A DNA stretch of 9,316 bases. It comes from Peptococcaceae bacterium (GTDB lineage Bacteria; Bacillota; Peptococcia; Peptococcales; Peptococcaceae). Under the pieces are notes generated by a model. The model was given only the letters and a program-made list of their open reading frames with translations. It did not search any database and was not told the DNA's origin. Positions 1 to 6,285 of the stretch are shown here, in pieces (the first letter of the stretch is position 1; every line of letters begins with the position of its first letter). The position numbers and the translations under genes are program-made. The stretch spans positions 1-9,316 of the forward strand of contig JAFOFM010000242.1 of the NCBI GenBank assembly GCA_017387265.1. The letters run 5' to 3'.

Positions 1-19
1 CAAAAGAGGTTGAGCTAAA

Positions 20-622
20 ATGATGGAAAAACTGGTGCTGCTATTGATTATTTTTCTGATTTGCGGATTCGGGTTGTTCCTGTATCACTATAAACGGCAG
101 GCTTTATACCGTGATTTAGGTATTGATAAAGTAAAAGATGCGGTAGAGGAAGCTATGCAGGAAGAAAAACAGGCGGAACAGGAAAAAATAAAAAACGCGG
201 ATATGCCGTTTTATGTGCGATACGGGCTGCCGATAATGTTTCTGGTATTGTTTATTGTGGAAATGGCGGCGGTTCATTATTTCCCGCAATCTGGCATGGA
301 TGATAAAACCCCGGTTCTGATTGCGGCATTTGCCATTGTGATTCCGTTTATTCTGGTGCTTGTTGTGCTGATGAAAGAAAGTAAAAGTGCAAAATCAAAA
401 TTTGTGCTGAGTCTGGTATTTGCACTGATTATGGAGCTGGTTGCAGCAGGCTCGATAGGGCGAATGCTGGATGGATATTATTTTGAAAGTGCCTATGGTT
501 TCAAACGGCTCGGTAATTTTGCATTGACGATGGCGATTACGGCTGGTGCTATGTACACAGCGCATACAAACTGGCTGAAAGTATATGCCGGAAAAACAAA
601 AGCTGATGATATCCATGAGTGA
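20..622 (+). CDS. Multi-pass membrane protein of unknown function
   Basis: I do not recognise a family for this 200-residue protein. It has an N-terminal hydrophobic segment (about residues 5-23), a basic stretch (HYKRQALYR), then a charged, probably helical cytoplasmic or coiled region rich in E, K and Q (about 34-62). Four more hydrophobic segments follow at about 68-87, 98-118, 127-147 and 165-183, so five membrane passes are likely. The C-terminus is short and polar. AGAGG at 5-9 lies 10 bases before the chosen ATG at 20; a second ATG at 23 is possible and changes only one residue. Its promoter would lie outside the window, so it may be the last gene of an operon. No terminator is visible between its stop and the tRNA promoter 31 bases downstream. 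No catalytic or transporter signature can be seen, so no function is assigned. Confidence 0.8.
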   Translation: MMEKLVLLLIIFLICGFGLFLYHYKRQALYRDLGIDKVKDAVEEAMQEEKQAEQEKIKNADMPFYVRYGLPIMFLVLFIVEMAAVHYFPQSGMDDKTPVLIAAFAIVIPFILVLVVLMKESKSAKSKFVLSLVFALIMELVAAGSIGRMLDGYYFESAYGFKRLGNFALTMAITAGAMYTAHTNWLKVYAGKTKADDIHE

Positions 623-652
623 GTCAGTCTCCATCCCGGAACAAATAATCTA

Positions 653-681
653 TTGACAAGAAAAGACGGTTTACCTATAAT
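653..681 (+). promoter_or_regulatory. Consensus sigma-A promoter of tRNA-Leu
   Basis: TTGACA at 653-658 and TATAAT at 676-681 are separated by 17 bases, matching the vegetative consensus at all twelve positions. Transcription should start near 688, leaving about 13 bases before the mature tRNA at 701. The -10 box lies inside a 26-bp palindrome, listed separately. Confidence 0.9.
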
Positions 682-694
682 ATTATAGGTAAAC
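669..694. promoter_or_regulatory. 26-bp perfect palindrome over the tRNA-Leu -10 element (candidate operator)
   Basis: The half-site GTTTACCTATAAT (669-681) is followed directly by its exact reverse complement (682-694), with no mismatch. The palindrome covers the whole -10 box and reaches about six bases past the predicted start site. A dimeric or tetrameric repressor bound here would block promoter opening. I cannot match the half-site to a named regulator. If transcribed from upstream it could form an 11-bp hairpin with an ATAT loop, but no T-tract follows, so it is not a terminator. Confidence 0.6.
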
Positions 695-700
695 GAACTT

Positions 701-787
701 GCCGAAATGGCGGAATTGGCAGACGCAGCGGACTCAAAATCCGCCGCCGTCAAAAGCGTACGGGTTCGACTCCCGTTTTCGGCACCA
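701..787 (+). tRNA. tRNA-Leu (anticodon CAA, CCA encoded)
   Basis: This is a class II tRNA of 87 bases. The acceptor stem is GCCGAAA (701-707) paired with TTTCGGC (777-783), followed by discriminator A784 and an encoded CCA at 785-787. The anticodon stem is GCGGA/TCCGC (728-732/740-744) around the loop CTCAAAA, giving anticodon CAA at 735-737, which reads the leucine codon UUG. A long variable arm (745-759) has a CGC/GCG stem, as expected for leucine. The T arm is ACGGG, TTCGACT loop, CCCGT (760-776). The tRNA is a single-gene unit with its own promoter and terminator. Confidence 0.97.
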
Positions 788-791
788 TAAC

Positions 792-828
792 AAAATCCCC
801 GGTTTGTGATAAACAAATCGGGGATTTT
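792..828. terminator. Bidirectional intrinsic terminator (tRNA-Leu and transporter gene)
   Basis: A 16-bp stem with one G-T wobble pairs 792-807 with 813-828 around a GATAA loop. A T run lies on each side (ATTTTT on the + strand, ATTTTG on the - strand). It lies right after the tRNA 3' end and 44 bases beyond the stop codon of the converging transporter gene, so it probably ends both transcripts. Confidence 0.85.
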
Positions 829-871
829 TCTGTGTTGTGTAAAAATATTTGTAAAAGGATTTGCAATACGT

Positions 872-1750
872 TTATTTTTTCTCGCCAAAGAGTTCGCTTA
901 CCATGGTGGAGCCCAGTACCATAACAGCACCGATAACGCCCCAGAGGCCGATATTTTCCTGCAGAATGACTGCGGAAAGGATAATAGCCACAACCGGGTC
1001 AATATAGCTGAATAAGGCGATTGTCTGCGCTTTCAGACCGCTCATAGAGCCGAAGTACAGGGTGTATGCAATACCGGTGTGTACAATCCCGACAAAGATA
1101 AGCATGAGAACGGCAATTGGTGTGAAAGAAATATCGGCGAAATTTTCTGTCAGCAGGGTGTATGGCAGAATGGCAATGGCTGCGGTGCCCAGCTGCATAA
1201 TAGTTTTATCGTAGGCCGGGATATCTTTGATATACTGGTTTAAGATAACCACGATTGCATAAAGTGTGGCAGCGCCAAGGCCGAGCAGAATGCCTTTCAG
1301 CTCGCTCATGCCGCCAAAACCGCTTTGCGGAATGCCGGATACAAATACCATACCGGCAAGGGCCACAGCTACGCAGATGGCTTTTAACAATGTCAGCCGT
1401 TCTTTAAATAAAAACGGGGAAACCAGCACTACGATAACCGGTGCCATATAGTAACACAAGGTTGCGGTTGCGACTGTGGTATACTGATAGGCTTCAAAAA
1501 GCAGAATCCAGTTAAAGCCGATGAAGGCACCCGATACAACCAGAAAAACGAAATTTCGTTTAATTGCTTCTATGGAAAGTTTATCCCGTTTCACCGCCAG
1601 AACCAGAAACAGCAGAAAGGCAGTGCCGATAATGCCTCTGGCCAGTGCCAGAAGGCTGGACGGCAGCGGAATATATTTGCGGAAGATGCCGATGGTACCA
1701 AAAATGGTCATGGCACCGATCATCATCATTTTATCTTTATTGTTGTTCAA
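872..1750 (-). CDS. EamA/DMT-family transporter (probable TTG start)
   Basis: A 292-residue inner-membrane transporter of the drug/metabolite superfamily (EamA, ten helices). The protein is almost entirely hydrophobic segments in two homologous halves. The first half ends with FEAYQYTTVATATL, then YYMAPVIVVL and the FLFKERLT boundary typical of the family. The second half repeats this as GLKAQTIALFSYIDPVVAII followed by LQENIG. Such proteins export or import small metabolites; the substrate cannot be read from sequence. Start choice: an in-frame GTG at 1759-1757 overlaps the Shine-Dalgarno sequence itself, whereas AGGAG (complement of 1759-1763) sits 8 bases before the TTG at 1750-1748, so TTG is preferred. 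The next ATG lies seven codons further in, too far from that site. It is transcribed alone, divergently from the 103-residue gene. Confidence 0.9.
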   Translation of the reverse strand: MNNNKDKMMMIGAMTIFGTIGIFRKYIPLPSSLLALARGIIGTAFLLFLVLAVKRDKLSIEAIKRNFVFLVVSGAFIGFNWILLFEAYQYTTVATATLCYYMAPVIVVLVSPFLFKERLTLLKAICVAVALAGMVFVSGIPQSGFGGMSELKGILLGLGAATLYAIVVILNQYIKDIPAYDKTIMQLGTAAIAILPYTLLTENFADISFTPIAVLMLIFVGIVHTGIAYTLYFGSMSGLKAQTIALFSYIDPVVAIILSAVILQENIGLWGVIGAVMVLGSTMVSELFGEKK

Positions 1751-1781
1751 AGCTGTCACTCCTTTTGGAAGGTTTCTTAAC

Positions 1782-1811
1782 AGTATAGCGCATGGCTTGC
1801 AATATGGTCAA
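1782..1811 (-). promoter_or_regulatory. Promoter of the EamA transporter gene
   Basis: On the minus strand TTGACC (1811-1806) and TATACT (1787-1782) are 18 bases apart, each one mismatch from consensus. Start would be near 1775, giving a leader of about 25 bases. No repressor site is obvious. Confidence 0.65.
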
Positions 1812-1855
1812 CCGGAATAGGGCATGTATACAGAATGTTGCAAAAAATTCGGACA

Positions 1856-1884
1856 TTGCGCGAATAAAAAGATATTGTTATAAT
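1856..1884 (+). promoter_or_regulatory. Extended -10 promoter of the 103-residue gene
   Basis: TATAAT at 1879-1884 is preceded by TGT at 1876-1878, giving an extended -10 (TGnTATAAT). The -35 at the 17-base position is weak (TTGCGC, 1856-1861), as is common for extended -10 promoters. The leader is about 30 bases, with AGGAG at 1906-1910. Confidence 0.65.
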
Positions 1885-1919
1885 GGGAGCAATGTTAAAA
1901 AAGTCAGGAGAGAAGAGAC

Positions 1920-2231
1920 ATGGAATGGGAAGAACGTTTTCCGGACGGGATAAGTATGGTTGCCGGTGCAAAACAGCGCATTGAAGGGGAGGACAAGCCC
2001 ATTCGCTATGTAAACGGGCGTTATAAGCTGCGCGGTGAAAAAGAAAGCCGCTGGCTGTATAATATCACCTATCAGGTGGAAGAGAACGACCTGGTGATTG
2101 TGGAGCAGGAACAGGACAACGAGATTCGTCTGCCGCTGGAAACAGTAGAATATCTGAAACTGCGTCCGTTTTATTTTGCGGCGTGCATCGGTTTTAAAGC
2201 ATTTGTATTTTATAATGAAGAGATTTGCTAA
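1920..2231 (+). CDS. Small hypothetical protein (103 residues)
   Basis: I do not recognise this protein. It is small, soluble and acidic, with no signal peptide or membrane segment. The first half is charged (MEWEERFPDG, then a KLRGEKESRW stretch). The second half alternates hydrophobic and charged residues (LYNITYQVEENDLVIVEQEQ), which suggests a beta-rich fold, and the C-terminus is aromatic (RPFYFAACIGFKAFVFY). AGGAG at 1906-1910 sits 9 bases before the ATG, and an extended -10 promoter lies upstream, so expression is credible. It ends just before the glnN promoter. No clear terminator follows it, so some transcripts may run into the glnN leader and be stopped by the attenuator there. A link to nitrogen metabolism is suggested only by position. 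Confidence 0.75.
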   Translation: MEWEERFPDGISMVAGAKQRIEGEDKPIRYVNGRYKLRGEKESRWLYNITYQVEENDLVIVEQEQDNEIRLPLETVEYLKLRPFYFAACIGFKAFVFYNEEIC

Positions 2232-2237
2232 ATTTTC

Positions 2238-2266
2238 TTGACAAATCTTTGCAATCTTCATATACT
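2238..2266 (+). promoter_or_regulatory. Promoter of glnN
   Basis: TTGACA at 2238-2243 and TATACT at 2261-2266 are 17 bases apart. Start is predicted near 2273, so the ANTAR-like hairpin at 2281 would form at the very 5' end of the transcript. The leader to the glnN start is about 100 bases. Confidence 0.85.
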
Positions 2267-2280
2267 AAAACACATAGAAG

Positions 2281-2296
2281 ACAGCAATGGCGCTGT
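2281..2296 (+). promoter_or_regulatory. ANTAR-type hexaloop hairpin (candidate antiterminator) in the glnN leader
   Basis: A 5-bp stem ACAGC (2281-2285)/GCTGT (2292-2296) closes a six-base loop AATGGC (2286-2291). A at loop position 1 and G at position 4 fit the rule known for RNA hairpins bound by ANTAR-domain antiterminators. Its loop and 3' arm supply the outer 5' strand of the terminator at 2289-2318, so the two cannot form together. A second small hairpin, GGGTG-GCAA-CACTC (2297-2310), abuts it and could be the partner stem-loop, but its loop does not follow the A1/G4 rule. The assignment is therefore likely but incomplete. Confidence 0.55.
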
Positions 2297-2331
2297 GGGT
2301 GGCAACACTCGCAGTGCCTTTTTATTTTTTA
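2289..2331 (+). terminator. Leader terminator (attenuator) upstream of glnN
   Basis: Thirteen continuous base pairs, including three G-T wobbles, link 2289-2301 to 2306-2318 around a GCAA tetraloop. TTTTTATTTTTTA follows at 2319-2331. It lies between the glnN promoter and its ribosome binding site, so it must be overcome for glnN expression. This is the layout of a transcription attenuator. Confidence 0.85.
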
Positions 2332-2371
2332 TTCCAGAAAGAACTGTGTAAAACACATGGAGGGATATGTT

Positions 2372-4477
2372 ATGGAAACAGCAGCAATGAATGTGCCGGA
2401 TATGTTTGGCAGCATGGTGTTTAACGATGCGGCGATGAAATCCAAACTTCCGAAAGATGTTTATATGAAATTAAAAGAAACCATCGACTCCGGCGTGGCA
2501 TTAGACCCGACAGTAGCCGATGTTGTAGCAAATGCCATGATGGACTGGGCAATGGAAAAAGGGGCAACCCATTTCTCTCACTGGTTCCAGCCAATGACTG
2601 GTATTACTGCGGAAAAACATGACAGCTTTATTACCCCGGTACCGGGCGGTAAAGTTATGATGGATTTTTCCGGGAAAGAGTTAATCAAAGGGGAATCGGA
2701 TGCATCCAGCTTCCCGTCCGGCGGTTTACGCGCAACCTTCGAGGCGCGCGGCTATACTGCATGGGACCCGACTTCCTATGCATTTATTAAAGATCACACC
2801 TTATATGTTCCTACCGTATTTGCTTCTTACAGCGGCGAAGCGCTGGACAAAAAAACACCGCTGCTGCGTTCAGTAGAACTGGTAAATAAAGAAGCAGTAC
2901 GTTTACTGCACATCCTGGGCAAAACCGATGTTACCCGTGTAACCACTACCGTTGGTCCGGAACAGGAATATTTCCTGATTGACCGTGCCTTATCGTATAA
3001 ACGGAAAGACATTCTGTTTACCGGCCGTACCTTATTTGGTGCAAAACCTCCAAAAGGTCAGGAACTGGAAGATCATTATTTTGGTGCGATTAAACCAAGA
3101 ATCACAGCATTTATGGAAGATCTGAACGAAGAACTGTGGAAACTGGGTGTTCTGGCTAAAACCGAGCATAACGAAGTAGCTCCGGCACAGCACGAACTGG
3201 CTCCAATTTTTGCGACTACCAATATTGCAACCGACCACAACCAGCTGACTATGGAAGCGTTAAAAGATGTGGCGCGCCGTCACGATTTATCCTGCCTGCT
3301 GCATGAAAAACCATTTGCAGGTGTAAACGGTTCCGGGAAACACAACAACTGGTCCATGTCTACCAATACCGGCGAAAACCTGCTGCGTCCAGGCAAAAAA
3401 CCGGAAGAAAACATTCAGTTCCTGCTGTTTTTAACAGCTATCGTAAAAGCTGTGGATGAATATCAGGATTTACTGCGTGTATCGGTTGCAACTGCCGGCA
3501 ATGATCATCGTTTAGGTGCCAACGAAGCACCGCCTGCGATTATTTCTATGTTCCTGGGCGAAGACTTAAGCGATATTCTGGAATCTTATGAAAACGGTGT
3601 GGAATATGTGCCGGTAACCCGTCAGCAGATGGAAACCGGTGTTGCTGCAGTTCCAAGCTTCCAGAAAGACACCAGCGACCGTAACCGTACTTCTCCGTTT
3701 GCGTTCACTGGTAATAAATTTGAGTTCCGTATGCTGGGCTCTGCATCTTCTATTTCCGATACCAATACCGTTATGAATACCATTGCGGCTGATGCCATCG
3801 GCTATATTGCCGACCAGCTGGAAGGCGCTGAAGATGTAATGGCCAAAGCGAAAGAAATTATCCGTGATATTGTGATGAAACATAAACGGATTATCTTTAA
3901 CGGCAATAACTATTCGGAAGAATGGGTACAGGAAGCGGAACGCAGAGGCTTACTGAATCTGAAAAACACAGCCGATGCTATCCCGCATCTGGTAGATGAA
4001 AAAAATATTGCACTGTTCACAAGACATGGCATCTATACAGCAGAGGAAGTACATTCCCGCTGTGAAATTCTGCTGGACAATTACTGCAAAGTACTGCATA
4101 TTGAAGCATTAACCATGCTGGAAATGTCCAAAAAAGAAATTATTCCAGCTGTATCGACATATCTGAAAGATATGAGTACTGCCGCAGCGTCTATTAAGGC
4201 GGTTGTTCCGGATGCCGACTGCTTTATGCAGGAAAGCATTATTGCAAAAGCGGCTGCACTGTCCGGCTCCCTGTACAAAAAAACAGAGGCATTGAGCGCA
4301 GCAGTGCTGGCAACCAAAGAGCATGAGGAAAATATTGAAGATCGTGCCCAGTATTATAAAAACAGCATCTTCCCTGGCATGCAGGAACTGCGTGCAGTAG
4401 CCGATGAGCTGGAAACTATGGTAGGGGAAGAGTACTGGCCGTTCCCTACTTACGGTGATTTATTATTCAAAATTTAA
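2372..4477 (+). CDS. glnN: Type III glutamine synthetase (GlnN)
   Basis: Catalyses ATP-dependent joining of ammonia to glutamate to give glutamine, the entry point of nitrogen assimilation in the cytoplasm. At 701 residues it has the usual length of the GSIII family, far longer than GSI (about 450). Visible conserved blocks are GPEQEYF (195-201), TEHNEVAPAQHE (264-275, metal and substrate site), NGSGKHNNWS (319-328), NDHRLGANEAPP (377-388) and DRNRTSPFAFTGNKFEFR (436-453). All expected catalytic blocks seem intact. The ATG at 2372 is chosen because GGAGGG (2359-2364) lies 7 bases upstream; the frame is open for 49 more codons, but those cross the promoter and terminator. The gene is monocistronic, with its own promoter, a leader attenuator and a terminator at 4499-4532. 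The leader points to control by an ANTAR-domain regulator encoded outside this window. Confidence 0.97.
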   Translation: METAAMNVPDMFGSMVFNDAAMKSKLPKDVYMKLKETIDSGVALDPTVADVVANAMMDWAMEKGATHFSHWFQPMTGITAEKHDSFITPVPGGKVMMDFSGKELIKGESDASSFPSGGLRATFEARGYTAWDPTSYAFIKDHTLYVPTVFASYSGEALDKKTPLLRSVELVNKEAVRLLHILGKTDVTRVTTTVGPEQEYFLIDRALSYKRKDILFTGRTLFGAKPPKGQELEDHYFGAIKPRITAFMEDLNEELWKLGVLAKTEHNEVAPAQHELAPIFATTNIATDHNQLTMEALKDVARRHDLSCLLHEKPFAGVNGSGKHNNWSMSTNTGENLLRPGKKPEENIQFLLFLTAIVKAVDEYQDLLRVSVATAGNDHRLGANEAPPAIISMFLGEDLSDILESYENGVEYVPVTRQQMETGVAAVPSFQKDTSDRNRTSPFAFTGNKFEFRMLGSASSISDTNTVMNTIAADAIGYIADQLEGAEDVMAKAKEIIRDIVMKHKRIIFNGNNYSEEWVQEAERRGLLNLKNTADAIPHLVDEKNIALFTRHGIYTAEEVHSRCEILLDNYCKVLHIEALTMLEMSKKEIIPAVSTYLKDMSTAAASIKAVVPDADCFMQESIIAKAAALSGSLYKKTEALSAAVLATKEHEENIEDRAQYYKNSIFPGMQELRAVADELETMVGEEYWPFPTYGDLLFKI

Positions 4478-4498
4478 TCAGCCTGAGAGTATTATTAG

Positions 4499-4532
4499 GA
4501 GACAATCGTATCTAACGGTTGTCTCTTTTTTT
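4499..4532 (+). terminator. Terminator of glnN
   Basis: GAGACAATCG (4499-4508) pairs with CGGTTGTCTC (4516-4525) over ten base pairs with one T-G wobble and a TATCTAA loop. Seven Ts follow at 4526-4532. It lies 21 bases after the glnN stop codon. Confidence 0.9.
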
Positions 4533-4551
4533 ATACAGAATTCAGGCAAAG

Positions 4552-4577
4552 AAAAAACCACGCATTGCTGCGTGGTT
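4552..4577 (-). terminator. Terminator of the phosphodiester glycosidase gene
   Basis: On the minus strand AACCACGCA (4577-4569) pairs with TGCGTGGTT (4564-4556) around GCAA, and the T run continues to 4552. It lies 14 bases past the stop codon of the converging gene and is separate from the glnN terminator 20 bases away. Confidence 0.85.
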
Positions 4578-4591
4578 AAGAGAGTTTGTGT

Positions 4592-6013
4592 TTATTTGAA
4601 AATCAGAATGTTGCTGATTTCTTTACCTGGTGTCGGTAAGGTGCAGCCCGGTACATATAACCCGGAAGCAGAACCGCTATCCATAGAAATTGCATGAACG
4701 GCTCCCAGCTGACTCATAACACTTGCCATCTGGTTCAGTGTACATTTTACACCGGCTACCAGAAGAATATCCCCGTTTTTCATTACGCCGACTGCACTGC
4801 GTGCAACGGCCAGATCAAACCCGGCAGAGTCGGAAAAACCTTCTTTCGCAGGGTTTACAATCACAGCGCCATCTTTCAGTAAAAGCGGGCCGGCACCTAC
4901 TGCTGTCCGAACATCAGACCAGTCCATTTTCTCGCCATTTGCACCGACAAATCCGGTGGTATAGGAAACTTTTGTGCCTTTTGCGCAGCCATTTGCTGCT
5001 GCTGCTTTATTGCCGGTAAACAGCAGAACATACCCATTGCTCGGAATATCTACTGCTTTATTGCTATGAACGGATACAACTTCGCCATTCTGTACAATCA
5101 GGGCAGTGCCGCCTGCACAGTTTGTATTTTTACCATATGCACTGTTGTACAGTACAACCGTATTGCTGCTTGCAGCAGGGGTGTGATTTACCAGTGATAC
5201 ATTATAAACGGTACCGCCTACGGTAGCAGTTACAGCACTGCGTACGATATCCATTTTAACGCTTCCGTTTCTGGTAAAGGCTACGGTGCTGCCAGTACTT
5301 TCGGAATGAATCAGATTCCCGTTTTTAATTAAAATACCGTATGGATCCTGAGATTTGGAGCTGTCATAACTCTGGAAGTAGCTTCCGTTAACAGCTGCCT
5401 TGGCAGAGGTACGCTGCGCCAGACTTTTCATGGTTTCGGTCTGACCAACGCTGTTCTGTGCCAGCGCCACATCTGCTCTCAAATTAGAGGATTTCGGAAC
5501 AAGCACGTAATTTACCGGTGTATTTTTTCCACCGATGGAAACAGCCTGTCGTTTCGTAAATACTTTTTCAACTTCCGGCACCTGAACCGCTTTGCCATCC
5601 GTCCGGATGTACAGCGCCTGTTCGTTGCTGCCGTAGCTGGCGCCCCAGATTGCGGAAACTGCTTTTACCGGAATGTAGGTTGTGCTGTCTACAATCATCG
5701 GGGATGCATCCAGAGAGACTTTTTTGCCGTTGACGCTGATGTTGCTGGAACCAACTGTAAGAATCGCGGTGGTTTTGCCGGATTTCAGTGTCAGTTCTTT
5801 TTTCTTGGCGTCATAAGCCAGACTGGCATCGAATACATTTGCCATATCCCGCGCCGGTAAAAAAGCCAGGCTGCCGGAAACTTTTGCTTCCATAGAAGCC
5901 GCTTTGCCGTCTACATGTACCTGCAGGGTATTGCCTGCGGCGAAGGCCGGGCAGGAAAAACAGAACATTACCAGCAGAAGAACTGCCAGAACGATATTCC
6001 GTCGTAAATGCAT
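4592..6013 (-). CDS. Secreted stalk-domain / phosphodiester glycosidase (NAGPA-like) protein
   Basis: A 473-residue exported protein. Residues 1-26 form a signal peptide (MHLRRN, hydrophobic core, cleavage near AFA-AG), with no lipobox. About 29-137 is a copper amine oxidase N-terminal-like stalk domain (LAFLPARDMANVF, TTYIPVKAVSAIWGA), a fold common in wall-associated proteins of anaerobic Firmicutes; it does not imply copper or oxidase activity. About 205-473 matches the NAGPA phosphodiester glycosidase domain: AAVNGSYF (206-213), VRTAVGAGPLL (368-378) and the late acidic-glycine motif MDSGSASG (444-451), where many members have DGGGSS. Such domains cleave sugar-1-phosphodiester bonds in surface glycans; the natural substrate here is unknown. 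The ATG at 6013 is preferred over an upstream in-frame ATG because AGGAGG (complement of 6023-6028) lies 9 bases before it and the signal peptide begins there. Monocistronic. Confidence 0.87.
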   Translation of the reverse strand: MHLRRNIVLAVLLLVMFCFSCPAFAAGNTLQVHVDGKAASMEAKVSGSLAFLPARDMANVFDASLAYDAKKKELTLKSGKTTAILTVGSSNISVNGKKVSLDASPMIVDSTTYIPVKAVSAIWGASYGSNEQALYIRTDGKAVQVPEVEKVFTKRQAVSIGGKNTPVNYVLVPKSSNLRADVALAQNSVGQTETMKSLAQRTSAKAAVNGSYFQSYDSSKSQDPYGILIKNGNLIHSESTGSTVAFTRNGSVKMDIVRSAVTATVGGTVYNVSLVNHTPAASSNTVVLYNSAYGKNTNCAGGTALIVQNGEVVSVHSNKAVDIPSNGYVLLFTGNKAAAANGCAKGTKVSYTTGFVGANGEKMDWSDVRTAVGAGPLLLKDGAVIVNPAKEGFSDSAGFDLAVARSAVGVMKNGDILLVAGVKCTLNQMASVMSQLGAVHAISMDSGSASGLYVPGCTLPTPGKEISNILIFK

Positions 6014-6104
6014 AAAGGAAACCCTCCTCCTTTCTGAACAGAATATAAATAAAGTCAGGTTATTCAAAAATTAAAATGAAAAGTAACAAAAAAGTTACAT
6101 TGAT

Positions 6105-6133
6105 AGTATACCGTTTTTTAGCAAAAAAGTCCA
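6105..6133 (-). promoter_or_regulatory. Candidate promoter of the phosphodiester glycosidase gene
   Basis: On the minus strand TGGACT (6133-6128) and TATACT (6110-6105) are 17 bases apart; the -35 is weak. Start would fall near 6098, beside an inverted repeat GTAAC-N6-GTTAC (6083-6098). A weaker alternative nearer the gene is TTGAAT with TATTCT (6045-6040), 16 bases apart. The sequence alone does not decide between them. Confidence 0.5.
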
Positions 6134-6285
6134 GCTATATTTTAGAAAATTCACATTTTGATTATGAAAAACCTTTCTTATATAAGATAAAAAATATGAT
6201 TGCTGCAGAAATTGCTGGCGTAAAGCTTTGTGAGACATAATAAAACGTAAATATAATTAAAAAATAATATTGAAAAAGATATATT

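Noticed and set aside
493..888. 131-codon minus-strand ORF crossing the tRNA-Leu gene
   Set aside because: It is antisense to the tRNA, and its peptide (NGSRTRTLLTAADFESAAS) is the typical false translation of a bacterial tRNA-Leu. It overlaps two other genes and has no ribosome binding site.
2297..2312. GGGTGGCAAC resembling the start of a T-box sequence
   Set aside because: The match breaks down after GGGTGGCA, and there is no room for a specifier Stem I between the predicted start near 2273 and this site. The bases are explained by the terminator stem.
2281..2318. Cyanobacterial-type glutamine riboswitch before glnN
   Set aside because: I do not see the conserved core of that RNA, and the host is not cyanobacterial. 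The hairpin and terminator pairings account for the bases.
2225..2371. 49-residue N-terminal extension of glutamine synthetase
   Set aside because: The extension would translate across the promoter and the attenuator stem. The GGAGGG site before the ATG at 2372 gives the expected family length.
3566..3883. Minus-strand ORFs inside glnN
   Set aside because: They are antisense to conserved catalytic blocks of glutamine synthetase and have no translation signals.
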